IMG/VR virus record: IMGVR_UViG_3300019458_000067
Span: 1 to 37,575 of that record
Source: a virus
Direction: 5' to 3' (one strand)
Length of the DNA: 37,575 bases
Shown: piece by piece, positions 12,429 through 21,799 of the stretch
How the letters are laid out: every line of letters starts with the position of its first letter
Numbering within the stretch: position 1 is the first letter of the stretch
Position numbers and translations under genes: made by a program
Notes under the pieces: generated by a model
The model's database searches: none
What the model was told of the DNA's origin: nothing
The model's input: the letters and a program-made list of their open reading frames with translations, nothing else

Positions 12429-13653
12429 GGCGTTTTCATTTCTGTTCGATCCGCCGCTGGGATCAGTGCGCTATCGGGCTGCACACGGTGGACGCGGTTC
12501 GGCAAAGTCATGGAGTTTTGCAAGCGCACTTTTGACGCACGGAATGCAACAACCGCTTCGCATAGGTTGCTACCGTGAATTGCAACGCTCTATTTCAACA
12601 TCTTCAAAACAAATACTCGACGATGTTATCAAGCGCGAAGGCTGGCATAGCTTTTACAAGTCCACCAAGACGGATATTGTTGGCGTCAACGGAACATCTT
12701 TTATATTTGCAGGTTTGCGCCACAATATTGATAGTATTCGTTCGACCGAAGGCATTGACATTGCTTGGATAAGCGAAGCTGCGAAAGTCAGCGCAAGTTC
12801 ATGGGACGTGCTAAGGCCAACAATTCGCAAACTGGGGTCCGAAATTTGGTGCGAGTGGAACCCTGACTTGCCTACAGACCCTGTTGACGACATGTTTCGC
12901 GGCGAAAAAGGTCCGCCGCCAAACACTTTAATTCACGAAGTTAACTGGAACGACAACCCTTTCTTTCCTGAAACTTTGCTTGCCGATATGGAATACGATA
13001 AGCGGAGGGACAGTGACAAATATAATTGGGTGTGGAATGGAAACTATCGAAAAAATAGTCAGGCTCGCGTATTCAACAATTGGAAAGAGGAAGAATTTGA
13101 TGCACCTAGCGATGCTGTGTTTAGGCTTGGTGCTGATTTTGGTCATAGCCTTGAAATAACCGGTGATCCTTCTGTTCTGATCCGTTGTTACGTCGACGGC
13201 TTCAATCTTTACATTGATTATGAGGCATACGGGCACGGTATCAATATTCGCGACTTGCCGCAGCTTTTTGAAAGTGTGCCGGACGCTCGCCGCTGGATGA
13301 TAACCGCCGATACGTCGCGGCCTGAAACAATTCGCTATCTTCAGGGCGAAAAGTTCAAGATGCAGGCTGCGATAAAAGGGCCGCGTTCTGTCGAGGAAGG
13401 CGTTGAGTTCTTAAAGAACTACAACATAATTGTTCATCCGCGTTGTATAAACACAATTCGCGAACTTAACGCCTACAGTTACAAAGTTGATGATGTTACA
13501 GAGCAAGTTCTTCCTATTTTAGAAGATAATAATAACCACGTTATTGATGCTTTGCGGTATGCTATCGAAGGCGTCCGCTTGAGCGGAAAGAAAAGGGAAG
13601 AAGCCAAACGCAGCGTCATTATTCAATCGCCAAATGCATGGATGCAAGCATGA
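12415..13653 (+). CDS. terL: Terminase large subunit (PBSX type)
   Basis: A 412-residue protein. The ATPase motor has Walker A GGRGSAKS (25-32) and Walker B IDIAWISE with catalytic E121. The RNase H-like nuclease has GADFGHS with D241, ITADTSRPE with D299 and NNNHVIDALRYA with D378. All catalytic residues are present and the length is normal. It pumps DNA into the prohead through the portal and cuts it. Relatives of this type package by headful, which suits the circular assembly. Confidence 0.95.
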   Translation: MQIPEAFSFLFDPPLGSVRYRAAHGGRGSAKSWSFASALLTHGMQQPLRIGCYRELQRSISTSSKQILDDVIKREGWHSFYKSTKTDIVGVNGTSFIFAGLRHNIDSIRSTEGIDIAWISEAAKVSASSWDVLRPTIRKLGSEIWCEWNPDLPTDPVDDMFRGEKGPPPNTLIHEVNWNDNPFFPETLLADMEYDKRRDSDKYNWVWNGNYRKNSQARVFNNWKEEEFDAPSDAVFRLGADFGHSLEITGDPSVLIRCYVDGFNLYIDYEAYGHGINIRDLPQLFESVPDARRWMITADTSRPETIRYLQGEKFKMQAAIKGPRSVEEGVEFLKNYNIIVHPRCINTIRELNAYSYKVDDVTEQVLPILEDNNNHVIDALRYAIEGVRLSGKKREEAKRSVIIQSPNAWMQA

Positions 13654-13916
13654 AAAAGCACAAACTTCGCGTTATTGAAAAGGCAATGCCTGCCGTCGAT
13701 AACGAATGCTATGCGCGTTTGATCGAACTGGCTAGGCGAGCTAAACGCGGTGAAATTCAAGGTTTCGCCGCGATGGCAATAGCATCTTCAAACACCGGAC
13801 AAGTCGATACTGTTTCGTCTTGTTACGGAGGAGAGGGCATCCGACGAAATGTTCATGCTGTTATCGGCGGAATTGAAAATTTGAAGTTGAGATTTATTAA
13901 GGATTTTGACTTGTGA
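13650..13916 (+). CDS. Small protein, unknown (88 aa)
   Basis: Starts at the ATG at 13650, overlapping the terminase stop as ATGA; an upstream in-frame ATG at 13638 is possible. Contains YARLIELARRAKRGEIQGFAA, NTGQVDTVSS and a closing amphipathic helix. This short Ala/Arg pattern recurs in hypothetical phage proteins between terminase and portal. No function known. Confidence 0.65.
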   Translation: MKKHKLRVIEKAMPAVDNECYARLIELARRAKRGEIQGFAAMAIASSNTGQVDTVSSCYGGEGIRRNVHAVIGGIENLKLRFIKDFDL

Positions 13917-14026
13917 CGAGACTTGAACAGCTAAAGGCTAAATTTCGCGCTCGTGAGGGCAAAAAGGAATACGAAGAAAACGTAAAAATGCTGAAACTTG
14001 AAATCGAAAGACTGGAAAAATTATGA
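13913..14026 (+). CDS. Tiny coiled-coil peptide (37 aa)
   Basis: GTG start at 13913 overlapping the previous stop. MTRLEQLKAKFRAREGKKEY... ends KMLKLEIERLEKL, a highly charged leucine-heptad helix. Its stop overlaps the next ATG. Gene-packing continuity is the main evidence of translation. Confidence 0.55.
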   Translation: MTRLEQLKAKFRAREGKKEYEENVKMLKLEIERLEKL

Positions 14027-14166
14027 AGCGCGTAGACGAAGCGGCGGAACTGATGAGCCGGGAAGTGCCGCGCAGCTTGATAGCGGAGAAAATGGGCGTC
14101 AAGGTGACGACGGTTGATACTTGGATATATCGCATTAGGCAAAAATTAGGTTGTCAAGCGGTGTAA
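14023..14166 (+). CDS. Tiny helix-turn-helix protein (47 aa)
   Basis: MKRVDEAAELMSREVPRSLI, then AEKMGVKVTTVDTWIYRIRQKLG: a complete three-helix homeodomain-like/sigma-region-4-like HTH with recognition helix TTVDTWIYRIRQ. It overlaps the coiled-coil peptide as ATGA. It could help the terminase recognise DNA or regulate late genes; its position between terminase and portal favours the former, but this is a guess. Confidence 0.65.
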   Translation: MKRVDEAAELMSREVPRSLIAEKMGVKVTTVDTWIYRIRQKLGCQAV

Positions 14167-14186
14167 AGCAAAATTAGTCGTGACCG

Positions 14187-16349
14187 ATGGCTAGAAACTC
14201 AATTGCCGCTGACGACCCTGTTCGCCCTTTTGACGGAGAGGCGGACGACATTGAGGAAAACTCCCGTTGGGTTCCAAACGAGTTCGGCGACGAGGACGAA
14301 TTTCACCAGCACGTCTTGAAGCTGCGCCAAAACGCGCTCGACGCCGATAGGCTGAACCGTTACGCGGCGCTTGATGACTTACAATTCGTGGCCGATTTCA
14401 ACGGGATGCAGTGGGACGAAAGCGTCCGGGCCGCTCGCCAGTCACAAGGCCGCCCCTGCATCACAACCAACGTCTTGCCGCAGTTTATCGGTCAGGTTGT
14501 GGGCGACATGACGATCAACAAGCCTGCGATCAAGGTTCGCGCGGCAGAGGACGGCGACAAGGACGTTGCGGACATTCGCGAGGGGTTGATCCGGGCTATT
14601 CAAAATCAGTCCGACGCGCAGCGCATCTTTGTTCGTGTGGGCACAAATCAGGTGTCTTGCGGCATCGGCAACTTTAAGGTTGCTCTTGATTATTCAAATC
14701 GCGAAGTGTTCGATCAGGATATTTTCATTCGCGAAATTCCTAACCCTTTGGCGGTTATTTGGGATCCCGGTTCGATTGAAATTACCGGCAAAGATGCAAT
14801 GTATTGTTTCGTTGACGATTTGCTAAGTCTCGACGAGTTCAAACGCGAATGGCCCGACGTTCCAGCAACGCCTGTTGGCGATGAACTGCCGGTTCAGGAT
14901 ATTGAAGGTTGGTATTCGGGCAATACCATCCGAATTTCAGAATATTGGGCAATTCACGAAGAACCCGCCACGATTGCCATGTTTACGGACGGTTCGACGC
15001 GTTATATCGACCCGGACGAAGAAATCGACCCTTCGCAAATCATAAAGCAGCGCGAAACAACGCGGCGGTTTGCCGTCATGTATTTGATGACCGGCGCGCA
15101 ATTTCTTGACGGCCCTTATCGGTTGCCAATCGACAGACTTCCGATTTTTCGGGCCACGGGTCGTGAAGTCTATGTATCAAACAACCGCGTTCGCTACGGT
15201 TTGACGCGCTTTATCAAGGATCAGCAGCGCCTTAAAAACTACGCGGACAGCCAGATTGCCGAGTTTCTTTCAATGGCTCCGCGCGCGCAGTGGATTGCCG
15301 ATGAAATTGCAGTTGAAGGCAGGCAAAACAGTTTCCGAAATGCCCACATGGCGGGCGATCCGCTGCTTGAATTTAATGCTGGCGGACAAATCCAGCGCGT
15401 TGACCCGCCCCCGTTTCCGACTGCATTTTTGAACTGGTCGCAGCAGCAATCGCAGGCAATGAAAGACGCCAGCGGTCTGCACGATGCTTCGCTCGGCATT
15501 CGGTCAAACGAAACCAGCGGTAAAGCCATTCTGGCTCGCCAACAGGAAGGCGACGTTGCTGTTGTCATGTATCATGACAATCTGAACGCTGCAATTTCAG
15601 AAGCTGGCCGCGTCATAAACGACCTTATAGGCTATACTTACGATACAATGCGGACAATTCGCATTGTTGGCGAAGATGACGCCGCCAAAGTCATGCAGAT
15701 CAACAATCCTAACGATCCCGATAGCCCGAACCTTTCGATTGGCAATTATGACGTTTGGGTTGAAACCGGGCCGTCCTATTCGACCAAGAGAATGCAGGCT
15801 GCGGAAAGCATGATCGAGTTCATGCGCGCGGTTCCGCAGTCCGCAATGGTCATCGGCGATCTTATCGCAAAGGCGATGGATTGGCCCGATAGCGGCACGA
15901 TTGCCGACCGGCTCAAGGCGTCCATGCCGCCTGAGATTTCAGGGGCCGGGGAAGAACCTAGCCAAGAACAGATGCAGCAGCAGGCTATGGCGGCGCAGCA
16001 GGCTCAGGAACAGCAACAGTTACAGCAAATGGCTATCGCGCTCGATATGCGCCTGAAAGAGGCTCAGGTGCAGCGTGAGGAAGCTGAGGCGCAACGGGCG
16101 CAGGCGGAAGCCATGCGGGCGTATGCAGAGGCCAGCGCGGCATCCCAAGGCGCGGAAAATCGCAAGACAAACGCCGAAGCCGAGAAGGCTGAAGCTCAAG
16201 CCGCCGAAGCGTGGGCGCGCGCCGATCTTGCCGACGACCGCGTTCATATCGACCGCGCCGTTGCGTTCAATAAAATTTCTCCCCCGGTGTCGGACGACTG
16301 GGAACCGGAGCAGAAGTCCGCGAATGAGGAACAAAATGCCAATTACTGA
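14187..16349 (+). CDS. Portal protein, P22 gp1-like
   Basis: A 720-residue protein, about the length of P22 gp1. The N-terminal half has typical portal features: LDDLQFVADFNGMQWDESVR, GRPCITTNVLPQFIGQVVGD and RIFVRVGTNQVSCGIGNFKV. The C-terminal about 120 residues are a Gln/Ala/Glu-rich long helix (the barrel region of P22-type portals). It forms the dodecameric DNA gateway at one capsid vertex. It overlaps the scaffold gene by 14 bases. Confidence 0.9.
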   Translation: MARNSIAADDPVRPFDGEADDIEENSRWVPNEFGDEDEFHQHVLKLRQNALDADRLNRYAALDDLQFVADFNGMQWDESVRAARQSQGRPCITTNVLPQFIGQVVGDMTINKPAIKVRAAEDGDKDVADIREGLIRAIQNQSDAQRIFVRVGTNQVSCGIGNFKVALDYSNREVFDQDIFIREIPNPLAVIWDPGSIEITGKDAMYCFVDDLLSLDEFKREWPDVPATPVGDELPVQDIEGWYSGNTIRISEYWAIHEEPATIAMFTDGSTRYIDPDEEIDPSQIIKQRETTRRFAVMYLMTGAQFLDGPYRLPIDRLPIFRATGREVYVSNNRVRYGLTRFIKDQQRLKNYADSQIAEFLSMAPRAQWIADEIAVEGRQNSFRNAHMAGDPLLEFNAGGQIQRVDPPPFPTAFLNWSQQQSQAMKDASGLHDASLGIRSNETSGKAILARQQEGDVAVVMYHDNLNAAISEAGRVINDLIGYTYDTMRTIRIVGEDDAAKVMQINNPNDPDSPNLSIGNYDVWVETGPSYSTKRMQAAESMIEFMRAVPQSAMVIGDLIAKAMDWPDSGTIADRLKASMPPEISGAGEEPSQEQMQQQAMAAQQAQEQQQLQQMAIALDMRLKEAQVQREEAEAQRAQAEAMRAYAEASAASQGAENRKTNAEAEKAEAQAAEAWARADLADDRVHIDRAVAFNKISPPVSDDWEPEQKSANEEQNANY

Positions 16350-17289
16350 TGTTGAAGGTACACCCGAACAGCAGCTTGCCCGTATGCAAGGCGCAGGTGG
16401 CGGTCAGGGCGATCCTGAAAAGGAACAGTTTGTTGACCCTGCGCTTGTAAAGGAAGTCGAAGCCAACAATAAAGCCGAAGAAATCGACGAAGAAAACGAC
16501 GCCAACGGCGACGACGAAGTTGATGAAGTTGACGAAGAAGGCGACAACGACGACGAAGATGAGGCAGAAGGTTCCGACGAAGAAGAACCCGAAGAAGCCA
16601 AAAATAAATCTAAAAAATCCGTTCAATCTCGAATTAACGAATTGACGCGCGAACGCCACGAGGCCGAACGCAGCCGGGATTACTGGCGCACGAAGGCGCT
16701 CGAAGCGCAGCGTTCAGTCAATGTGGGCATCAGACACGAAGAACCCGATCCTTCTCGTTATGAATATGGCGAAGCTGACCCGGCTTATTATCGCGACCTT
16801 GCGAGGCATGAAGCAAAAATTGCTCTTGACGAAGAACGTAATGCTCGCGCACAAAATGATTACAGCGCGGCTTTGAACGGTGCTTTTGAAGCAACTATTT
16901 CCAAAGGTCGCGCTGTATTCGCTGACTTTGACCAAAAGGTCTTGGAAGGTGCGAGCAACGGCTCTTGGGATTGTTCGGAAGAACTGGCCCTACAGATCAT
17001 AGATAGCGAGAAGGGCGAAGAAATCGCTTACTTTCTCGCTATGAACCCGGCAGAAGCGCGCCGAATGTCGGCACTTCCTTCTCGCTCACTTGCACGGGAA
17101 ATTGGCAAGCTGGAATTTGCTCTTGAGCAACCCCAGTCAGTTAAACCCAAGGTGGTGAGCGACCTTCCGCCCCCGCCGAAACGGACTTCAAAGGGCAGTC
17201 TTCGCGGTAGCGGAGGCTTTGACCCTGAAACCGCTTCGATGGAGGATTTTGATAAGTTTTATCATAAGGTCGGAAACCGCCGCAGATAA
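16336..17289 (+). CDS. Scaffolding protein
   Basis: Starts at the ATG at 16336 with GAGGA upstream; the longer frame from 16075 is a portal shadow. The 317-residue protein has an extremely acidic linker (about residues 45-95, runs of D and E), a helical middle (INELTRERHEAERSRDYWRT) and a basic, Pro/Gly-rich C-terminal tail ending FYHKVGNRRR. This acidic-helical-basic layout between portal and coat is typical of scaffolds, with the basic tail binding coat protein. It would be lost from the mature head. Confidence 0.8.
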   Translation: MPITDVEGTPEQQLARMQGAGGGQGDPEKEQFVDPALVKEVEANNKAEEIDEENDANGDDEVDEVDEEGDNDDEDEAEGSDEEEPEEAKNKSKKSVQSRINELTRERHEAERSRDYWRTKALEAQRSVNVGIRHEEPDPSRYEYGEADPAYYRDLARHEAKIALDEERNARAQNDYSAALNGAFEATISKGRAVFADFDQKVLEGASNGSWDCSEELALQIIDSEKGEEIAYFLAMNPAEARRMSALPSRSLAREIGKLEFALEQPQSVKPKVVSDLPPPPKRTSKGSLRGSGGFDPETASMEDFDKFYHKVGNRRR

Positions 17290-17304
17290 AGCGGACTTCT
17301 CCCG

Positions 17305-18543
17305 ATGGCAAATACACTTCTTACTCCCTTGGTCTATGCAAAGACGGCGCTTGTACTTCTCAAGAACCAGCTTGTTATGGGCCGTCTCGTCGATACGTCG
17401 CTCACCAAAATGTTTAATCAGGTCGGCGACACTGTTTATGTCAAGCGTGACGTGAACTTTCAAATTCGTTCTGGCGCTCAGGCGCAGATGCAGAACGTAA
17501 CCGAAGGTCGCGTACCTGTCACGATTGACAAGCAGAAGGGTATCGACATCAAGTTCACGGATTTGCAGGAAGCTCTTTCGGTTACCGACCTTCTCCGTTC
17601 GAACATTCTCAAGTCGAAAACTGCGCAGCTTGCTCAGGAAGTTGACCGCGATCTTGCATTGTCCACCCTTGAATTTCCATCTTGGGTCGGCACACCGGGA
17701 CAGCTTATTAACAGCCCGAGCGACTTCAATACCGGTGTGACGCGGCTTAACAATCTCGCCGTACCGATGAATGACCGTTCTGCGATCATGTCGGCGGATG
17801 ATTATGGCGCGATGGTGTCGTTTTTCACCGTTCCAGCGTTCAATGACAATTCGACGAACCTTGACGCATTGCGCCGCGCAAAGCTGCCGATGCTGATGGA
17901 CGTTGACGCGTACATGACGCAGAATACGCCGCGTTTCCGCACCGGCACTCGCACCGCAGCAGGGGCCACGCAGATTGATGGCGCGAGCCAGAACGTCACC
18001 TATGAAAGCGTTGCGAACGCCTACACTCAGACGCTCAATCTCAAGGGCTTGACGAACGGCCATACAATCAAGAAGGGCGATATTTTCTCGATTGTCAGCG
18101 GTACGGCGGTAAACTTTGTCAATCCGCGCTCCAAGGAAGATACCGGCATTGCGGCTCAGTTTGTTGTTTTGGCCGATGTAACCGTCTCCGGTACAACGGC
18201 CACGGTAACAATCGCAAATCCGATTATTACCAGCGGCGCTTACCAGACTGTAACGGCTGCGCCGGACAATAGCGCGGCTGTGACTTGGGTTGGCACGGCT
18301 GACACGGTTTACACCCGCAACAGTATCTTTCAGGGCGATGCAATCAAACTTGTATGGGCAAAGCCGGTTATGCCGTTCAGCGGTCAGACTGCTTATGCTA
18401 CGGACCCTGACAGCGGCGTCACCATCCGTTACTGGCGCGAAAGCGATATTATCAACGACGAGCATATCCATCGTTGGGATATTATTTACGGCGTTGCCAA
18501 CGCTGATCGCCGTCTTGGTACTTCGCTTAACGGTACGGCTTAG
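17305..18543 (+). CDS. Major capsid protein, P22 coat-like
   Basis: A 412-residue protein, close to P22 gp5 (430). The N-terminus (ANTLLTPLVYAKTALVLLKN), the E-loop region (DTVYVKRDVNFQIRSGAQAQ) and the Ig-like insert region around 225-330 follow the P22 coat pattern. Builds the HK97-fold head. A terminator follows directly, allowing high coat expression relative to the genes downstream. Confidence 0.9.
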   Translation: MANTLLTPLVYAKTALVLLKNQLVMGRLVDTSLTKMFNQVGDTVYVKRDVNFQIRSGAQAQMQNVTEGRVPVTIDKQKGIDIKFTDLQEALSVTDLLRSNILKSKTAQLAQEVDRDLALSTLEFPSWVGTPGQLINSPSDFNTGVTRLNNLAVPMNDRSAIMSADDYGAMVSFFTVPAFNDNSTNLDALRRAKLPMLMDVDAYMTQNTPRFRTGTRTAAGATQIDGASQNVTYESVANAYTQTLNLKGLTNGHTIKKGDIFSIVSGTAVNFVNPRSKEDTGIAAQFVVLADVTVSGTTATVTIANPIITSGAYQTVTAAPDNSAAVTWVGTADTVYTRNSIFQGDAIKLVWAKPVMPFSGQTAYATDPDSGVTIRYWRESDIINDEHIHRWDIIYGVANADRRLGTSLNGTA

Positions 18544-18556
18544 CAAGAATTGAATC

Positions 18557-18588
18557 GGGCGGCTTAACCGCCGCCCTTTTCTTCTCTT
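18557..18588 (+). terminator. Terminator after the coat gene
   Basis: GGGCGGC (18557-18563), a 6-base loop, GCCGCCC (18570-18576), then TTTTCTTCTCTTT. Probably partial, because the late genes continue after it. Confidence 0.85.
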
Positions 18589-18607
18589 TCAAAAGGAAAT
18601 TTCTAAA

Positions 18608-18865
18608 ATGGCAAATCCTTCAAATGCGTTTCCGCAGTCGCCGCCGAAAGTTTTTGACGACGGCGCGGGGGCAGTTGTCTTGCAGCCTAAGAATATGTCA
18701 GTCATTACGACTGGCGTTATTACGACGGCGGCAACGTCCACATCGCCTTTCGGTTTCGCGACGGCTGCGCAGGCCGATGCGCTTGTTACTGCCGTCAATG
18801 CAATGCGCGCAGCTTTGATTTCTGCCGGTATTGTTACGACGACAACGGCAACGATTGGTATTTAA
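18608..18865 (+). CDS. Small Thr/Ala-rich virion-associated protein, possible decoration protein
   Basis: An 85-residue protein with AAAGGAAAT upstream. The Thr/Ala/Val-rich sequence (MSVITTGVITTAATSTSPFG) has a helical end (AVNAMRAALISAGI). A small gene directly after the coat gene often encodes a head decoration protein, but no family is recognised. Its stop overlaps the glycosyltransferase start (TAATG), which couples the two. Confidence 0.6.
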   Translation: MANPSNAFPQSPPKVFDDGAGAVVLQPKNMSVITTGVITTAATSTSPFGFATAAQADALVTAVNAMRAALISAGIVTTTTATIGI

Positions 18866-19485
18866 TGGTTAAGGGGAGAGCGTTCATTGCAACGCCGACA
18901 TATCGCGGCGAGGTTGTTTGGCAGTATGCTCACAGCCTTTGCAGGGATACAATGTTGGCGGCGCAAGCCGGGTGGTTTGTAGATGCGCCTTGGTGCGTCA
19001 ATGATACACTTGTTCACTTTGCGCGAAATAAAGCACTGAACGCTTTTCTTACGACCGAGCACGATTACCTTGTTTTTATTGACGGAGATTTGGGTTGGGA
19101 AAAAGGTGGTTTGGTAAAACTGCTTGAAACCGAAGGCGACATCGTAGGTGGTCTTTACCGCACCAAAAATGATAATCTTCATTACCCGTTCAACATGCTA
19201 GACCAATTGCCGCTTGCCCAAGGGGCTGTCAGCGGACCAGTCGCCAGTGTTCCAACGGGCTTTATGAAGATCAGTCGAAAAACGGCGCACAGAGTTCTTG
19301 CTGATTACCCGGAACCTTTCGAGTTTGAAAAAGACGAAAAAGGTACTTGGGGCGAAGATTTGACCTTTTGCAACCGTGCGCGCCGTTGCGGTTTGTCTGT
19401 TGTGGCACGAACAGACATTGAGTTTGCCCACATAGGGCCGAATGTCTGGAAGGGCCGCTTTACAGATGACGTAAAGGAACCTTGA
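18865..19485 (+). CDS. GT-A-fold glycosyltransferase
   Basis: A 206-residue protein. It starts RAFIATPTYRGEV, a GT-A Rossmann strand. It has DYLVFIDGDLGWE with a DxD-type metal/sugar-nucleotide motif (D73-G-D75), SGPVASVPTGFMKISR, then TWGEDLTFCNRARRCGL with the ED pair (164-165) and a closing H189. These features match glycosyltransferases of the family 2/Anp1-like group. Its translational coupling to the small protein after the coat suggests that it glycosylates a virion protein, or a host surface sugar. The acceptor cannot be told from sequence. Confidence 0.8.
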   Translation: MVKGRAFIATPTYRGEVVWQYAHSLCRDTMLAAQAGWFVDAPWCVNDTLVHFARNKALNAFLTTEHDYLVFIDGDLGWEKGGLVKLLETEGDIVGGLYRTKNDNLHYPFNMLDQLPLAQGAVSGPVASVPTGFMKISRKTAHRVLADYPEPFEFEKDEKGTWGEDLTFCNRARRCGLSVVARTDIEFAHIGPNVWKGRFTDDVKEP

Positions 19486-19486
19486 A

Positions 19487-19729
19487 ATGACTAAGAAAAA
19501 GGTAAAAGTTAATATTAACTTTGATTCTGCTAATAATTTTACTGCATATCGAAACGCAGTTGGCAAAGAAATTAATGTTAACGAACTAAAAAAATACGGC
19601 TTTCCTGCCAATCTTGGTAACGACGTTGCTTGGCTCGCTGCAAAGGTTGTTGCTCTTAAAGAGGCTCGCCTAAAAGAACACGAAATGACGCCAAAAGGCT
19701 ATCGGCAAATGCTTAAAGACTTCGGCTAG
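19487..19729 (+). CDS. Small protein, unknown (80 aa)
   Basis: Starts one base after the glycosyltransferase stop. The basic N-terminus (MTKKKVKVNINFDSANNFTA) is followed by NELKKYGFPANLGNDVAWLAAKVVALKEA, the latter probably a helix. No domain recognised; location suggests a virion or head-completion role. Confidence 0.6.
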   Translation: MTKKKVKVNINFDSANNFTAYRNAVGKEINVNELKKYGFPANLGNDVAWLAAKVVALKEARLKEHEMTPKGYRQMLKDFG

Positions 19730-19767
19730 TTTTCGTCCAACTTAATGTCGGGGGATTTGGAACTTAA

Positions 19768-20517
19768 ATGACGCTGGCTTCCGACATTATTTTTCAAGGC
19801 TATCGGGAAAACAACCTTGTCTCGATAAACGGCGCACTGACTGCGAACCAGACGGCAGAAGGATTGCGCCTTCTCAATTCAATTGTGGGCACGACGTTCA
19901 AAAACGAAGTTGGCGAAAATCTGCAAGATTGGCCTGTTGGCAATGTTGGCGTCAATTGGCCGTCCGGTTGGAATGCTGTTTTTTGGCAATATCCGCGCAT
20001 AAACAGCCGTATTATTTATAATGCGGACAGCCCACAAACTATTTATTTGCCGCCTATGCCTTGCGACGGTTCGTTTATTGCGGTTGTTCCGACAAACGGT
20101 AATGTTGTCCTAAATCCGCTAACGCTCGATGGTAACGGACGCCATATCGAAGGTGCGGCCACTCTCGTCATAGATACCGACGCTGAAACCGGCAGTTGGT
20201 TTTATCGGGCGGACCTTGGCGAGTGGATTAAACTTAGGACGCTGGTGGCAGCCGATGAAATGCCGTTTCCCGTTGAATTTGACGATTATTTTTCAATCAT
20301 GCTTGCGGTTCGCCTCGCGCCGCGCAACAGCAATACGGTCGAAAGCGCGAGCATAGAGGCGCTGACGCGCTGGCGGCGGCAAATCGCGGCCCGCTACTCG
20401 CAGACCGTTGTTACGCCTGCCGACCCTGCCGTGCTGCGGCTTAGCGAGTATGATGCTACCAGTTTCAACGGCAACGGTCCTTACGGAGCGTTTGGCCCTA
20501 ACGGGTGGATGCTCTAA
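19768..20517 (+). CDS. P22 gp4-like head-tail adaptor (head completion)
   Basis: A 249-residue protein with GGAACTTAA before the ATG. The all-helical frame typical of the gp4 tail accessory family is visible in ASDIIFQGYRENNLV, EGLRLLNSIV and FDDYFSIMLAVRLAPR, with a beta insert in the middle (PTNGNVVLNPLTLDGNGRHI) that makes it longer than P22 gp4 (166). It would bind the portal and close the packaged head. Order portal-scaffold-coat-gp4-gp10 agrees with P22. Confidence 0.75.
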   Translation: MTLASDIIFQGYRENNLVSINGALTANQTAEGLRLLNSIVGTTFKNEVGENLQDWPVGNVGVNWPSGWNAVFWQYPRINSRIIYNADSPQTIYLPPMPCDGSFIAVVPTNGNVVLNPLTLDGNGRHIEGAATLVIDTDAETGSWFYRADLGEWIKLRTLVAADEMPFPVEFDDYFSIMLAVRLAPRNSNTVESASIEALTRWRRQIAARYSQTVVTPADPAVLRLSEYDATSFNGNGPYGAFGPNGWML

Positions 20518-21788
20518 TGCCGCCCACAAATATTCCTCTCGCCAAAGGCGACTATGACCGCGCTGTTGCGAAAGAGGCGCGCTTGCTGCTTCACAATCGC
20601 TATTTCGAAGAAAACCCTTCGCTCACCGAAACGCAGGTTGCGCTCATCGCGCGTCCCGGCCTGCGGCGTTTTATGACGGTGGGCGACGGCCCTATCCGGG
20701 CGATTTACAGCCAAGCGGGCAGTTTTGAAAACGCGGCGTTTGTTGTTTCAGGCGACAAGCTTTACAGGCTCGATACAAATGGCGACTTGGCGGTTGCAGG
20801 TACGGGCTTGTTTTCGCCCGACTTTGGCAATGTCAGCATGGCGGCAACTGCCTATTTGGGCATAACAACGCCGGAATATTTGTTTGTCGCTGACGGTCGC
20901 AATCTTTGGCTCTATGTTGACGACGGTTTTGCAACGGCAACTTTGACAGGTTCAGGAGCAATTTCCAACACAGAGCAAATTGTAATTGGCGGAATTTATT
21001 ACACATGGACTAATGCAAGCGTTGATGCTGGTTCGCCAGCCGGAACGGTTGGAAACCCGTGGCTTGTCGCTTTGGGCGGCTCCAGCGCAGAGGCCATACA
21101 GAATATGGCAAATGCAATCAACGATAGCGGCGTAGCCGGGACGGCATATTCGACGGCGCTTGTTGCGAACACATTTGTAACGATGACTTTTTATAGCGCA
21201 AATACGATAGTTGTTCGCGCGATTGCCAATGGTGTTTCAGGCAATAGCATTGCAGTTTCGGAAACTGGCGCAAATCTTGCTTGGAGCGGCGCAACCCTTT
21301 CAGGCGGCGGCTCGCCCAGTTTTACAATTGTGCCAATGCCGGATGACGTAGGCGCGGTTAGCGTCGGCTATATCGCCAGCTACGTCATCGTCATCCCGGC
21401 GCAAGGCGAAGGCGTCAACGGGCGCTTTTACTGGATCGATCCGGGCGAAACGACAATCGACCCTTTGAATTTTGCAACGGCAGAACGCGCCCCTGATCCT
21501 GTTTATTCTGTCGTGGTGTTCGGCGATCAGTTTTGGCTACCGGGCCAAAGCACAACAGAGGTCTGGTATCCGTCTGGCGATTTTGATGCGCCGATGCTTC
21601 GCCTTCAAGGCGTCACGTTTGACCGTGGAACTTGGGAAGGCACTGCAATTCAGGTAAAGGAAAGCATGATTATCGTAGATAGCGACGGCGGTGTTTTTCA
21701 AATTGGCGGCGGTATTAAACGAATTTCGCGCCCTGACATTGAAGAAAAAATCAGAGTTGCAATACAAATACAGTCTGCGAATACGTGA
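20517..21788 (+). CDS. P22 gp10-like tail hub/stabilisation protein, N-terminal part
   Basis: A 423-residue protein, ATG at 20517. Propeller-like blocks AIYSQAGSFENAAFVVSGDKLYR, PEYLFVADGRNLWLY, VYSVVVFGDQFWLPGQSTTEVWYPSG and GGIKRISRPDIEEKI are those of the gp10 family. Residues about 143-265 hold an extra tail-associated domain (SSAEAIQNMANAINDSGVAG..., AIANGVSGNSIAV). The frame ends at IQSANT, where family members continue with an approximately 200-residue C-terminal region. That region is found 1.3 kb away in the 22853-23686 ORF, so the gene looks split. Confidence 0.8.
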   Translation: MPPTNIPLAKGDYDRAVAKEARLLLHNRYFEENPSLTETQVALIARPGLRRFMTVGDGPIRAIYSQAGSFENAAFVVSGDKLYRLDTNGDLAVAGTGLFSPDFGNVSMAATAYLGITTPEYLFVADGRNLWLYVDDGFATATLTGSGAISNTEQIVIGGIYYTWTNASVDAGSPAGTVGNPWLVALGGSSAEAIQNMANAINDSGVAGTAYSTALVANTFVTMTFYSANTIVVRAIANGVSGNSIAVSETGANLAWSGATLSGGGSPSFTIVPMPDDVGAVSVGYIASYVIVIPAQGEGVNGRFYWIDPGETTIDPLNFATAERAPDPVYSVVVFGDQFWLPGQSTTEVWYPSGDFDAPMLRLQGVTFDRGTWEGTAIQVKESMIIVDSDGGVFQIGGGIKRISRPDIEEKIRVAIQIQSANT

Positions 21789-21799
21789 GGTTTTGAAAA

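Noticed and set aside
17188-18546. Minus-strand 452-residue ORF
   Set aside because: Exact antisense of the coat gene; a codon-bias shadow with no start signal.
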